Shown: in pieces, positions 37,038-46,292 of the stretch
Numbering within the stretch: the first letter of the stretch is position 1
How the letters are laid out: each line of letters begins with the position of its first letter
Assembly (NCBI GenBank): GCA_001307505.2
Contig: CP040925.1
Coordinates: 248,001 to 312,000, forward strand
Length of the DNA: 64,000 nt
Direction: 5' to 3'
DNA from: Candidatus Phytoplasma australasiaticum subsp. taiwanense
GTDB taxonomy: Bacteria > Bacillota_I > Bacilli_A > Acholeplasmatales > Acholeplasmataceae
Program-made: the position numbers and the translations under genes
Notes under the pieces: generated by a model
The model's input: the letters and a program-made list of their open reading frames with translations, nothing else
Told to the model about the DNA's origin: nothing
The model's database searches: none

Positions 37038-38546
37038 GTGGCCATGTTAACCAATGAACAAAAAGCCCTAAAACAAATTATCACCTATCTAAACCAAAAC
37101 AAAAAGGAACAATTAGAGTTTTATTTTGACCTAATTGATCCGCAATGGTTTTGCGAGCCCCAACATCGTCAAATCTTTCAAGCCTTAAAATATTTGACTT
37201 TAGAAAAAACCTCTCTCCCCCCCGTGGATCAAAGCCCATCCTCCGCTGCGCTCATTTCCCAATTACTAACTTATCTCCAAACCCATTTTCCTCAAGATCA
37301 TTTTACTAACACATCTTTAGCTTTTTTAAATGATGATCTTTTTGAAGAAAATAACTTAGATTGCTTAACTAACTTAAAACATACTTATACCCAAGAAAAA
37401 CTCTTCCAACAACTCTTAAAAATAATTAAACCTACTTTTGATCATCCCGATCCTTATCATCGCCATCTCTATTACCAAGAAATTTTCGCTAAATTAAGAA
37501 AATTTATGGCTTGGATTCCCCACCAGTCCGACCAAACCTTATTCACAATCCCCCAAATGGCTACTGTTCATCCTGAATTTTTTAAAACTGATCGTCAAGC
37601 CCAAGAAACGATCCGCGCCGAATATTATCGTTTATCCGAAAACTTCCGTGGTTTAAATCAAACCACTAACGGCTTTAAAAAAGGCCAAGTGATTACGATT
37701 GGCGGTTATACGGGTTTAGGGAAAACTAGTTTTGTTTACCATCTGCTCTTAGATATTTCCCAAACTAAGTGGCAAGAAACAACTCATTATCCCTATATCT
37801 TAGTCTTTTCTTATGAAATGACTTTAGCGGAAAATTTAAGTCGCTTCTTAGCGAACTTAACCCAAATCCCCCTCGAAGTTATTTTCACCAAAAACTGGGA
37901 AGAGACAGGAATTTCCCCTGCCCTTTACACGGAAAGGATGAGAATAGCCAAACCCTTCTTGAACAATCTGAAGATTACTTTTAGCTATGATCCTACCAAA
38001 AACATTGATTATGTTTTAGATTTAGTTTATCGGCGCCATTTAGAACAACAAATAGAGATTGTGGTGATTGATCATCTCCAAATTACCAAAGCCACTCATC
38101 ATTTAGAAAATGATCGGCTGGCCATTGACGAAATTATGACGAAATTAAAAAAACTGGCTGTGGAATTAAAGATCGTCGTTATTATTCTCTCCCAATTTTC
38201 CCGCGATACTTATCATAATTATTCAGGAAAATCACCTGCGATTACCGCTTTAAAAGGGAGTGGCGGCATTGAAACCAATTCTGATCTGGTCTTAATGATG
38301 GCGGAATTCCAACCGAAATTAAGTAAAACCCGCGAAAAGCCTTTTAATATTTATAATTGTGATTGCCAACAATTATATGCCACAGCACGTGGTCATGAAT
38401 CCCAAAAAATCATTGAATTAGCCATTAAAAAGAATCGGAGTGGGGCCAAAAAAGACTTGCTTTATCATTTTGAAATGACTACCCAAACCTTTCAAGAAAT
38501 CGGTTATGTTTCACCTTATGCCGAAGATGATGATGAAGATGATTAA
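37038..38546 (+). CDS. dnaB: Replicative DNA helicase DnaB
   Basis: 502 aa from a GTG (MAMLTNEQKAL) abutting the previous stop. N-terminal primase-interaction domain (WFCEPQHRQIFQALKYL), linker, then the RecA-like helicase domain: Walker A GGYTGLGKTS (~221-230), VFSYEM, Walker B IEIVVIDHLQI, IILSQFSR and ALKGSGGIETNSDLVL. It ends in an acidic run (YAEDDDEDD). Longer in the N-terminal half than chromosomal DnaB, as in other PMUs. It works with the DnaG encoded 0.4 kb downstream. Confidence 0.95.
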   Translation: MAMLTNEQKALKQIITYLNQNKKEQLEFYFDLIDPQWFCEPQHRQIFQALKYLTLEKTSLPPVDQSPSSAALISQLLTYLQTHFPQDHFTNTSLAFLNDDLFEENNLDCLTNLKHTYTQEKLFQQLLKIIKPTFDHPDPYHRHLYYQEIFAKLRKFMAWIPHQSDQTLFTIPQMATVHPEFFKTDRQAQETIRAEYYRLSENFRGLNQTTNGFKKGQVITIGGYTGLGKTSFVYHLLLDISQTKWQETTHYPYILVFSYEMTLAENLSRFLANLTQIPLEVIFTKNWEETGISPALYTERMRIAKPFLNNLKITFSYDPTKNIDYVLDLVYRRHLEQQIEIVVIDHLQITKATHHLENDRLAIDEIMTKLKKLAVELKIVVIILSQFSRDTYHNYSGKSPAITALKGSGGIETNSDLVLMMAEFQPKLSKTREKPFNIYNCDCQQLYATARGHESQKIIELAIKKNRSGAKKDLLYHFEMTTQTFQEIGYVSPYAEDDDEDD

Positions 38547-38558
38547 AAGGAGGAAAAG

Positions 38559-38876
38559 ATTAAAAATCCAGAGAAAATTAATGTTTTTGACGTTGTTCAT
38601 TATTTACTCAAACATTTTGAGGCTAATAACTCCATTCCCAACCATTATATTTGTGAAGGCAATCCTGGTAACGAAATAAATCCAGAAACTCAAGAATTTA
38701 TGAAAAAAATTCTTAATGATTATATTAATTTAAGTTCTTATCATTTGAGTGTAAATATCCACAATGAACTCCCTTGGAAAATCGCTTATAATTCCTGAAA
38801 AAAATGGAAAAATAATCTTATCACTCATCAATCTTTAAAAGACTTTTTTGCTCAAGAACCAAAGAAAGAAAAATAA
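38559..38876 (+). pseudogene. Remnant of a Panacea/SocA-like (DUF4065) antitoxin
   Basis: In one frame: NPEKINVFDVVHYLLKHF, as in the intact gene at 54161 (NPENKINVFDVAQFF). A gap then removes the middle domain, and the C-terminal LSVNIHNELPWKIAYNS-stop-KKWKNNL...LKDFF follows. The start codon is ATT (ATG in the intact copy) and a TGA lies at 38796-38798. RBS AAAGGAGG survives 4-5 nt upstream. Lost start, internal deletion and stop: pseudogene. No toxin partner beside it. Confidence 0.75.
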
Positions 38877-38895
38877 TAATGAATTTACCCATTTC

Positions 38896-38923
38896 CAGAG
38901 CCACTTTTAAGGGGCTTTTTTTG
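38896..38923 (+). terminator. Terminator before dnaG
   Basis: GAGCCACTTTTAAGGGGCTTTTTTT. Confidence 0.65.
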
Positions 38924-38963
38924 TTTTTAAACAACGATATATATATGATGAGGAGCCAAATCC

Positions 38964-40289
38964 ATGAATTATCAAGAACAAATAAAACGCATCAAAAACC
39001 ACTTTCCAATGATTGTTTTGTTAAAAAAATTAAAAATTTTACCTCAAAACTTTAATATTAACCACCGTTTCCCTTGTCCCCTTCATCAAGGCCAAAATCC
39101 CACTTGTTGCCATTTCACTTCCACTAACAAAATTCATTGTTGGAAATGCGGGAAAGATTATGATATTGTTGATGTTTATCTGGCTATCCGTCAAATTAAA
39201 TCCTTTCATGAAGCGATTCAAAGAATAGAAAGATTTATGAATTCTCGCGAATTTAAAACCTTAATCCACCAAGAAAAAGCAATAACGAAAACCACTCCTA
39301 ATCCTTGGCAACAACCATCTCATCCTCTAAAACCCAAACAACCAATTGACGAACAAAAAATTAATAACAAAAAGCAACAATTATTTAAAGAAATTTCGCC
39401 TTTATTCAACCAAATTCGTGATTATTATCATTATTTGTTAACTGCCAATCGCAATAACGAAAGTCAACCAGGATTAACTTATTTAACTCAAAAACGAAAA
39501 TTAACTCTAGAAACTATTAAAGAATTTAAACTAGGTTATGCCCCGTTATCTGATAAACCCTTATCTTTTCGCTTCCTCAATTACTGTCAAAAGCAAAAGA
39601 TTAATCTGGATCAATTATTAGAATATGGTTTGATCAAAGCCAAAACTAGTCGCCAAGGGAAAAAATATGTTCACGATACTTTTCATGGTTCGATCATTAT
39701 CCCCATTGAAAATGGTTATCAGCAAACCTTTCATTTTTATCAAAACCATTTCCGTGAAGTTTCTTACTTTCAACCCAAATATCAAGCTTTAACTAATTTT
39801 AGTCAAACTCCCACTTTTCATTTCAGTTATCGGTTTTTCGCAGCGTTACCATATATTAAAAAAACGAAAATCCTCATAATTCATGAAGGTTTTTTTGATG
39901 TAATAAGTTGTTGGCAAAACAATATTAAAAACGTGGTTGGTCTCATTTGTGTCGCCCAATTACTTTCTCAATCCCAACTAGAAATTATTAAAAAAGAAAA
40001 GATTAAAGTGATTATCGCCTTAGATAATGACGAAACAGGCCAAAAACGGAGTGAAGTTTTTGGCGAACAATTAACTTCCCAACAAATTCCTTATGAAATC
40101 CGAAGAATTTTACCCCCTTACGACCGAACTTGTAAAGATGTTGATGATTTATTACGCCAATATGGTAAGGCAGTTTATCAAAAATGTTTTTTAGATCCTT
40201 ACCTCACTTATGAAAAGGCGAAAAAGAATAACCTAACCGATTTAGCGATTCGTTATTTTGGCGAAGACCGTGTCATTGTTAAAAATTAA
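38964..40289 (+). CDS. dnaG: DNA primase DnaG
   Basis: 441 aa, RBS ATGAGGAG. CHC2 zinc finger C38, H41, C59, C62 (FPCPLHQGQ...HCWKCGK), primase core (GYAPLSDKPLSFRFLNY) and TOPRIM domain with LIIHEGFFDVISCW (Glu) and IIALDNDETGQKRS (DxD). It ends CKDVDDLLRQYGKAVYQ, then a short helical tail in place of a full C-terminal helicase-binding domain. A fragment matching this end lies at 57.5 kb. Intact. Confidence 0.94.
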   Translation: MNYQEQIKRIKNHFPMIVLLKKLKILPQNFNINHRFPCPLHQGQNPTCCHFTSTNKIHCWKCGKDYDIVDVYLAIRQIKSFHEAIQRIERFMNSREFKTLIHQEKAITKTTPNPWQQPSHPLKPKQPIDEQKINNKKQQLFKEISPLFNQIRDYYHYLLTANRNNESQPGLTYLTQKRKLTLETIKEFKLGYAPLSDKPLSFRFLNYCQKQKINLDQLLEYGLIKAKTSRQGKKYVHDTFHGSIIIPIENGYQQTFHFYQNHFREVSYFQPKYQALTNFSQTPTFHFSYRFFAALPYIKKTKILIIHEGFFDVISCWQNNIKNVVGLICVAQLLSQSQLEIIKKEKIKVIIALDNDETGQKRSEVFGEQLTSQQIPYEIRRILPPYDRTCKDVDDLLRQYGKAVYQKCFLDPYLTYEKAKKNNLTDLAIRYFGEDRVIVKN

Positions 40290-40410
40290 ATTATTAGGTG
40301 AAACTAGGTCAAAAAAAGAAGGCGCTATAACTGTTTGTCAAGAAACTAGCTTATATTACTTAAAAAAATTAAATTAGTAGTAAAAAATTTAAACCCCAAG
40401 GAGACAAAAG

Positions 40411-41052
40411 ATGAAAAATAACACCCATCAAGAAATTAGCATGGGGGGGAGAAATAACCAAACCACTCCCAATGATTTAATCCCCGTTAAAAACTTGTTA
40501 ATCAGCTTAAAAACCGATTTAATTAATCTCACCATTGTTGCCCATTCCAAAAAGAAAAATACTTATCAAGAGGCGAATTATCGTCCTAAAAATCAAACCC
40601 TTTTTGTGGATTCCCGCATATTAGAAGAAATTAAACAATTAAAAATTGCCTTAATTAAAGATAATTTATCTGCTAGTAATAGTAAACTATTACTTACGGA
40701 TTTAACCCCGCTTAAAAGCCATAATAACCGCCTTCAAAACCACTATCCTCTTTTCCAAATCAATTATCAAAATGAAAAGAAAAATCAGATCAAAAAATTA
40801 ATTGGGAAAATCGATGTTTCTAAATTAGTAACTTTACAATTATATCCGCTAGCTCCAAATAAGTTAGATAAATATCATAAACCTATCAAAACTAACTATA
40901 AGAAAGGTTTAAATATTATTTATTATCGTCAAGAAGATTTAAAATTTATCCAATCTTTTTTGACTAAAGCTCCACAAGGTTATCGGGTGAAAAAGTTACG
41001 TTCTGGTTATTTATCAAATTTAAATAAAAAAGAATTAAAAACGAATAAATAG
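40411..41052 (+). CDS. PMU protein of unknown function
   Basis: 213 aa, RBS CAAGGAGA. Basic, soluble, no membrane segment. N-terminus polar and Asn-rich, middle NLLISLKTDLINLTIVAHSK, LKIALIKDNLSASNSKLLLT, C-terminus KAPQGYRVKKLRSGYLSNLN. Not recognised. It directly precedes the iteron array, so a DNA-binding origin protein or relaxase helper is a fair guess but no motif proves it. Confidence 0.65.
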   Translation: MKNNTHQEISMGGRNNQTTPNDLIPVKNLLISLKTDLINLTIVAHSKKKNTYQEANYRPKNQTLFVDSRILEEIKQLKIALIKDNLSASNSKLLLTDLTPLKSHNNRLQNHYPLFQINYQNEKKNQIKKLIGKIDVSKLVTLQLYPLAPNKLDKYHKPIKTNYKKGLNIIYYRQEDLKFIQSFLTKAPQGYRVKKLRSGYLSNLNKKELKTNK

Positions 41053-41061
41053 TTTATAAAA

Positions 41062-41127
41062 TTACCATTTTATTACCATTAGGTTACCATCTTGTTACCA
41101 CTTGGTTACCATCTTGTTACCATATCA
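41062..41127 (+). repeat. Six 11-bp tandem iterons (TTACCATnTTG)
   Basis: TTACCA starts at 41062, 41073, 41084, 41095, 41106 and 41117, exactly 11 bp apart (about one helical turn, so all on one DNA face). Consensus TTACCATCTTG. The array begins 9 nt after the stop of the 213-aa gene and comes before a large palindrome. Looks like protein-binding iterons of a replication origin. Confidence 0.85.
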
Positions 41128-41184
41128 CTTTACATATGTTCTTTTTAACAACAAGCTTCTCGAAGGAGTGATACTTTATATTTT

Positions 41185-41259
41185 ATATCGATAATGATAA
41201 TGATAATCGATATTTGATATTATCGAGATATCATTCTTAATCATTATCGTTATCGATAT
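41185..41259. repeat. Large inverted repeat next to the iterons
   Basis: Arms ATATCGATAATGATAATGAT (41185-41204) and ATCATTATCGTTATCGATAT (41240-41259) are complementary with one mismatch. A second smaller palindrome lies in the loop (TCGATATTTGATATTATCGA). It could be extruded as a cruciform or act as a terminus/origin structure. Confidence 0.8.
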
Positions 41260-41282
41260 CATAAAATTGCTTTTGGAAAACA

Positions 41283-41445
41283 ACAATTTTGTTTTTAATT
41301 TATTTCAATCATTAAATTAACTTTAATTTTTAAGTTAATAGCCTTACCAAGGATTGTAGATAGATGTATATAAGGTAATTGTGTTTTTAATTTATTTAAT
41401 CCTCAATTTAATTTTGATTTTGAGTTAATAATTTTCAGGATTGCT
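41283..41445 (+). repeat. Imperfect ~55-bp direct repeat
   Basis: TTTTGTTTTTAATTTATTTC...TTAAGTTAATAG (from 41283) and TTGTGTTTTTAATTTATTTA...TTGAGTTAATAA (to about 41432), about 97 bp apart, in the spacer before tra5. Part of the same putative origin/leader region. Confidence 0.5.
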
Positions 41446-41554
41446 ATTTTGTATTAAAAAAAGATAAATAAACTGAAGCGCTTAAAAAAAATCTTTCCGA
41501 GTTATAATAGGAAATATATTTTAAAAATAATTGATAAAGATAATTGGTCTTAAG

Positions 41555-42493
41555 ATGCAAAAATTAAAACAAAAAATCGAATTATTACAAAAAATGATGG
41601 AAAAAATTAAAAAAATTGATAAAAAGATGGTTTTTTATTTGGTTAACCAATTCCAACAAACTCTCAATTTAACCACCATTTTACAAACCATCCGCATTAA
41701 CCGAAGTACTTATTATTATTGGTTAAAAGTCCAAAATAAACTAAAGGAAAAAGAAGAAAAATATTTGTTACAACAAAAACGGATTAAAACTTTATGTTTA
41801 AACTATCAATATTTTTATGGACATCGCAAAATCACCGATTTATATCAAAAAACTTTTAACGAGAAAATTAGTAAGAAAAAAGTTTATATCATTATGAAAA
41901 AAAATGACATTCGGTGTCGGTTGAGAATAAAAAAAATTTTTACTTATTGTAATTTAAAAAATAATCTTCAAATTATTCCTAATTTAATCAATCAAGATTT
42001 TATGACTACTAAACCGCTCCAAAAACTTTTTACAGATATTACTTATTTTAAAACAAAGCAAGGATTTCTTTATTTTTCTTGTATTATTGATGCTTTTAAT
42101 AACCAAATAATCGCTTCACATGTTTCTAACCAACAAAATCAAGATTTAGTTTTAAAGACAATTAAAAAACTCCCCCAATTAAAAGCCCCTTGTATCATGC
42201 ATTCCGATCAAGGAATGGTTTATCAAACCAAAAAAATCCAACAAACTTTAAGAAAAAAAGGGTTTTTAATCAGTATGTCGCGAAAAGCTAACCCTCGCGA
42301 TAATGCTGTAATTGAAAACTTTTTTGGTCAAATGAAAACGATTTTACAATATCAACAGCCTTTTTTATTAGAAAAATCCCCTAATAGCATGAAAAAAATA
42401 ATTAATCATTTCCCCCGATTTTGGAATACGCAGTGGATTTTAAAGAAATTAAACTATGCTACGCCAATCCAATATGCGCAAAATCGCAGCTAA
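41555..42493 (+). CDS. tra5: IS3-family (IS150-type) transposase Tra5
   Basis: 312 aa from the ATG at 41555; the frame is open from a TTG at 41531 (320 aa). N-terminal HTH-like and leucine-rich part (ILQTIRINRSTYYYWLK), HTH_21-type part (YQYFYGHRKITDLY), then the integrase core with D in LFTDITYF, D in MHSDQGMVY and E in NAVIENFFG, the last two separated by 35 residues (D-D-35-E). Single ORF without a separate orfA, as in phytoplasma tra5. It lies at the right PMU end and its TIRs bound the whole unit, so it probably moves the PMU. Confidence 0.93.
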   Translation: MQKLKQKIELLQKMMEKIKKIDKKMVFYLVNQFQQTLNLTTILQTIRINRSTYYYWLKVQNKLKEKEEKYLLQQKRIKTLCLNYQYFYGHRKITDLYQKTFNEKISKKKVYIIMKKNDIRCRLRIKKIFTYCNLKNNLQIIPNLINQDFMTTKPLQKLFTDITYFKTKQGFLYFSCIIDAFNNQIIASHVSNQQNQDLVLKTIKKLPQLKAPCIMHSDQGMVYQTKKIQQTLRKKGFLISMSRKANPRDNAVIENFFGQMKTILQYQQPFLLEKSPNSMKKIINHFPRFWNTQWILKKLNYATPIQYAQNRS

Positions 42494-42504
42494 TTTTTGA
42501 ACGG

Positions 42505-42552
42505 CCTTAAGCTAACCTGAAAAAGGTTACTTTAGTGCGCTTTTTTTTAAAG
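42505..42552 (+). terminator. Terminator after tra5
   Basis: AAGCTAACCTGAAAAAGGTTACTTT with a T-run after GTGCGC. Confidence 0.65.
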
Positions 42553-42791
42553 AAAAAAGTTAAACTGATAGCAAATATCATTTTCTTTCATTTTGTTATC
42601 AGGTTTTTCTCTTTTTTTAGTTAACTATATAGTGAGGATGATAAAATATAAAAAAATATCTTTTGAAACAAAAGAATTATCAAAAAAAAGTTTAGACACT
42701 TTTTTTAATTTCATAAAATATTTCTTTGGTTTGAAAAGATAGGAAATTATGAACTTATTTTTTAGTCTTCAAGCATAATTTTTAAATCAAA

Positions 42792-42818
42792 AGTTGTCTA
42801 AAAAAACGGAACAGTTCA
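42792..42818 (-). repeat. PMU right terminal inverted repeat
   Basis: Minus strand: TGAACTGTTCCGTTTTTTTA then GACAACTT, matching the left end. Flanked by the CTT duplication at 42819-42821. Confidence 0.8.
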
Positions 42819-43150
42819 CTTCCCCTAACGGATTAAGGTCGATATTTAGAGTAACTTGGAGAATCCTAAAAGCTAGTTATTAAATTAACTAATAATGAAA
42901 TAAAAGTCATTAGGCTCAAGGATAAAGCGACTTTTTAGTAGTCGGAGGAGTAAAACTTAATTTGGGATAATTAAGTTAATCGCCCTCCCAAGATGAAGGT
43001 TAACGACCTTTATAGGGCGAAAGAAGTCAGTAATTTATTGCAACTAAAGTCCAGTGTTCAAAAGAGGATAAATTATGGCAAGCCGGATGCTGGGAAACTT
43101 GCTTGTCCGGTTTAGATGGGGGCTGTTTGTAATAGATATCAAAAATACCA
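42819..43150 (+). mobile_element. Group II intron relic, part right of the PMU
   Basis: Continues the relic of 25650-25775: CTTCCCCTAACGGATTAAGG (intron CTTCCCCTAAAGAATTAAGG), GGCTCAAGGATAAAGCGAC, TATAGGGCGAAAGAAG and domain V AAGCCGGATGCTGGGAAACT at about 43081-43114. No RT. The PMU landed inside this intron. Confidence 0.85.
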
Positions 43151-43271
43151 ATTTTGATATTGAAACGAAAATATTCTATCCATATAATCTTATTAATAAT
43201 TGAAAATTTTGATTAATTTCGTCTTTCTTGATATGGAATCAACTTTGTTTATAAAGTTTTTTCGATTATCT

Positions 43272-43309
43272 TTAAAAAAAGATCAACTTTAAAATTGATC
43301 TTTTTTTTG
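43272..43309. terminator. GATCAACT-type terminator
   Basis: AAAGATCAACTTTAAAATTGATCTTT with A- and T-runs on both sides. Confidence 0.65.
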
Positions 43310-44136
43310 TTTATTGGCAGATTAATAAAATATTATTAGAAGTACAGCGTAATTTCTCTAATATTTTATATATTACCTTTTCAATAATATAAAATAATTT
43401 ATATATAAAATTTTTATAACTCTTTTTGCATTTATAATAATAACCGGTTTATTCAATAAAATTAAAAAAAAATTTTTAAATATTAAATTAAATCATGAAA
43501 TTATATTATTATGTGAAAATTAACAGTTAATCAATTTAAAAATAATGTTATTAATTTTATATTTGTTATTTCTGTTTATTAATAAAACTAATTATAATAA
43601 TAAATAATGATTATTAAAATAATATTCGCTTTAACATTTATCATATAAATAGAAGTATATCTATATATCTTCTACAAGTTGTCTTTAAATAAATTTTTGT
43701 ATATTAGCAAAAATTTAAAAACTACAAAAATTTTAAATCGAAAATATATCAAATTAAATGATTTACTTTTAAATGTAAAGAAGTATATATAAAATAATTC
43801 GAAATCGGATTCAAGAGTATTATATATGCGTGTATATTTTCCTGATAAACATAAAAATAAATTAATTGAAACTTTTATAATAATCTTTTTAATTAAAATA
43901 TTATATAATATTAAAATTTATTGTTCATATATTGTTTATTAATATAAATAAAACTTTAATTTTTATTATTTTAGATTAATTAATAAGATCCATTTTTCAT
44001 TAATAAAATTATTAATTATTTAAAAAATATTATTAAAAATAGGTACAATTATATTGTAAGTATTATTTATAAATTTTTTTAATTTATTTTTATTATTATT
44101 TATTATTAAAATTAATTAAGGAAAATTAATAAAAAT
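43310..44136. other. AT-rich spacer
   Basis: No supportable gene. Ends with TTAAGGAAAATTAAT, the RBS region of the SVM gene at 44137. Confidence 0.6.
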
Positions 44137-44673
44137 ATGATTTATTTAAAACAAAAAAACTTTTTATTAAAAACTAATTTATTGTTTTTATTTTTTGCAG
44201 GATTATTGTTTTATTATAATTCGAATAAGAATATTATTTTAGCCATGCATCACAATTTAACATATTATGATACGCCTAATTATTATACAAATTACAACGA
44301 CCCATTACAAAATTTATTTTTCCAAGCAAATCAATTAAATCAAATAATTAGTAATTCTTTAGAAAATACAGAACATGCTCAATTATCTAATTTATTTAAT
44401 CAATTAAGACAAATAAACGAACAAATAATAACTTATCAACAATTGCAATTAAAACAACAAAAAATTAAATTAATTAATTTAGAACTTAATTTAATACAAA
44501 TAAAACAATTAGACCAAGAATATTCTGACATGAATCAAAAAATGTTTTCGATTTGTAACGATATGCAAACATCATATATTTCTTCATATCAGCTAGGATT
44601 ATTACAAGATATTCAAATTAAAATGGCTGATAATCGAAAACAATTATTTAGTTTATTCTTTAATATATTATAA
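44137..44673 (+). CDS. SVM-like secreted protein (candidate effector)
   Basis: 178 aa. Signal peptide 1-36 (LLKTNLLFLFFAGLLFYY, cleavage near NIILAM-HH). The mature part opens with a Tyr/Asn/His segment (NLTYYDTPNYYTNYNDP), followed by Gln/Leu/Asn-rich helices (LFFQANQLNQIISNSLEN, QLKQQKIKLINLEL) predicted to pack as coiled coils. RBS AAGGAAA. Flanked by AT-rich spacer and a relic intron. Candidate host-targeted effector; no known homologue recognised. Confidence 0.75.
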   Translation: MIYLKQKNFLLKTNLLFLFFAGLLFYYNSNKNIILAMHHNLTYYDTPNYYTNYNDPLQNLFFQANQLNQIISNSLENTEHAQLSNLFNQLRQINEQIITYQQLQLKQQKIKLINLELNLIQIKQLDQEYSDMNQKMFSICNDMQTSYISSYQLGLLQDIQIKMADNRKQLFSLFFNIL

Positions 44674-44749
44674 TTAATTAATTTTAAATAATAAATTGAA
44701 TCAAAAATATAAATTTTGGAACTAACATAATTTTGCTCTGATTATCCAA

Positions 44750-45105
44750 TAGATCTAAATATCGTATTATCTAACCAATAAACAGTGATATGAACACTAA
44801 AAAGCTAAGAATGGTTTATTGGTTTATTAAGGGAAACAATAATAAATTACAGTTATTTTTAAAAGCAGGTTGCGACGAAGTAGTTATTCAAGAAGATGAT
44901 GCCTCCACTGAATTATTCTAAGGGTAAACCTGAAATGACTTAAGAAACTAAGAAAATGTAATAAGCTAACCTATATCGCAAATTAATATAAGCGAATAGT
45001 CTATAGTCTATTAATATACTTGATTTGTATGGGATGGTTTATCAGCGAAAATCTGGAATCTTGTCACCAATAAATAATAAATGACTTCGCGCTGCGTCCC
45101 CCCCA
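44750..45105 (+). mobile_element. Group II intron relic (domain I)
   Basis: In order: CTAACCAATAAACAGTGATA, AAGCAGGTTGCGACGAAGTA, CAAGAAGATGATGCCTCCAC, TAAACCTGAAATGACTTAAG, AGTCTATTAATATACTTGAT and AAATCTGGAATC, each matching the start of the introns at 13.1 and 56.5 kb. It lacks domains V-VI. Confidence 0.75.
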
Positions 45106-45139
45106 AAAGTATTCCGATTAATAATTTGTTAATTATGAT

Positions 45140-45171
45140 CAAGATCAACTTTCTTAGTTGATCTTTTTTTG
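45140..45171 (+). terminator. GATCAACT-type terminator, repeated cassette
   Basis: AAGATCAACTTTCTTAGTTGATCTTTTTTT. The preceding AAGTATTCCGATTAATAATT and GTTAATTATGATCAAGATCA also precede the hairpins at 49411 and 60588. Confidence 0.75.
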
Positions 45172-46292
45172 TTTTTTTTAAATAAGATAATTAAAAATGA
45201 CATTAGGAACAATTTTTGAACTAAAAAAAATATATCATTTTCAACTATATCAAAATTACTTTTTACTTTGCTAAAAATAAATAATTTTATTTTATTTAAA
45301 TTAGTAGTTTTTTGATTAATTATATTAAAAAGAGAAATATTTCTATAATATTAGGTACTTGTTTTTTTAAAGTCATGATATAAAATCTTTTTGGAATATG
45401 ATATAAATAAATTGGATTATGATTAAATTTTTTTCATTTAAATAGTAAAAATATTATGATATTAATATTGATTAAATTAAAATTAAAAAAATAAAATAAA
45501 AGTAAATCGATTTAAGAATTTATATTTATTTTAAAACAATTTAATTAAAAAAATAAATATTATATTAAAATTTTTTTCCAAAAAATTATTATTTTGCAAT
45601 TTAAAAAAGAATATTATATTTTAAAATTATTCTAAAAACTATTATTAAATAGTTATTAAGTATATTTTATATTCAATCATAAAAATATTCATTTGTGTCT
45701 TGGATAATCAAAGACATAAATAAAAAAAATAAACAAAAACAAAAAAATTGAAGTTCAATAAAATAAAAATACTTATTCATCAAAGAAGATATAAAAATAT
45801 GACTGGTTAAACGTTTATTATTTACGAAAATAGAATAAGTTTAAAATGAAAAATAAATGAATCAATAATTTTTAATTTAGCGTTTCATTAATATAATTGT
45901 ATAATAAAGATTGAGTGTAAACTTAAAAAACATTTAATAAAAAATAATATATGTTAAAATAAAAAAATTATCGTTTTTTAACTAAAATTAAATTTTATTT
46001 TCTGGTTTTTTAATTAACTTTTTTTGTTATTTATGATTTGTTAGAAATATAATATATTAAAAAATTGATTTGTTAGAAATATAATATATTAAAAAATTTT
46101 TATTATATAATGATTTACTTAAAATAATATCATTTGTTTAAAAAAAATTTTTAAAATTTATTATTATTTTTTTGAAATAGGGAAGCCAATTATGAGTAAT
46201 AAATATTATTTTTTTGTCCAATTAATTTTCTTAAATAAAAGATCCTCATCTGAGGATTAAAATAAGATAAAAAAAGAGGTTTTTTGAATTAA
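45172..46292. other. AT-rich spacer with a 32-bp tandem duplication
   Basis: No supportable gene in 1.1 kb. At 46035-46098 the 32-bp unit beginning GATTTGTTAGAAATATAATA occurs twice in tandem. AAAAAAGAGGTTTTTTG before 46293 is the RBS of the following SVM gene. Confidence 0.6.

Larger units (their letters stand above)
25776..42818 (+). mobile_element. Potential mobile unit (PMU), 17.0 kb, with tra5-type ends
   Basis: Bounded by TGAGGTGTTCC...TTTAGACACTTTT on the left and, inverted, TGAACTGTTCCG...TTTAGACAACTTTT on the right. CTT is duplicated on both sides (25773-25775, 42819-42821), as expected for an IS3/IS150-type transposase. Contents follow known phytoplasma PMUs: sigma factor, ssb, dam, HU, AAA+ protein, coiled-coil and membrane proteins, YqaJ nuclease, tmk, dnaB, dnaG, tra5. 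Genes here are richer in C (CAA, ACC, CCC codons) than the surroundings. Two genes have premature stops and one a frameshift, so it is partly decayed, but replication genes and tra5 are intact. Confidence 0.88.

Noticed and set aside
41062-41127. CRISPR array
   Set aside because: The 11-bp units are contiguous without spacers, and no cas genes are present.
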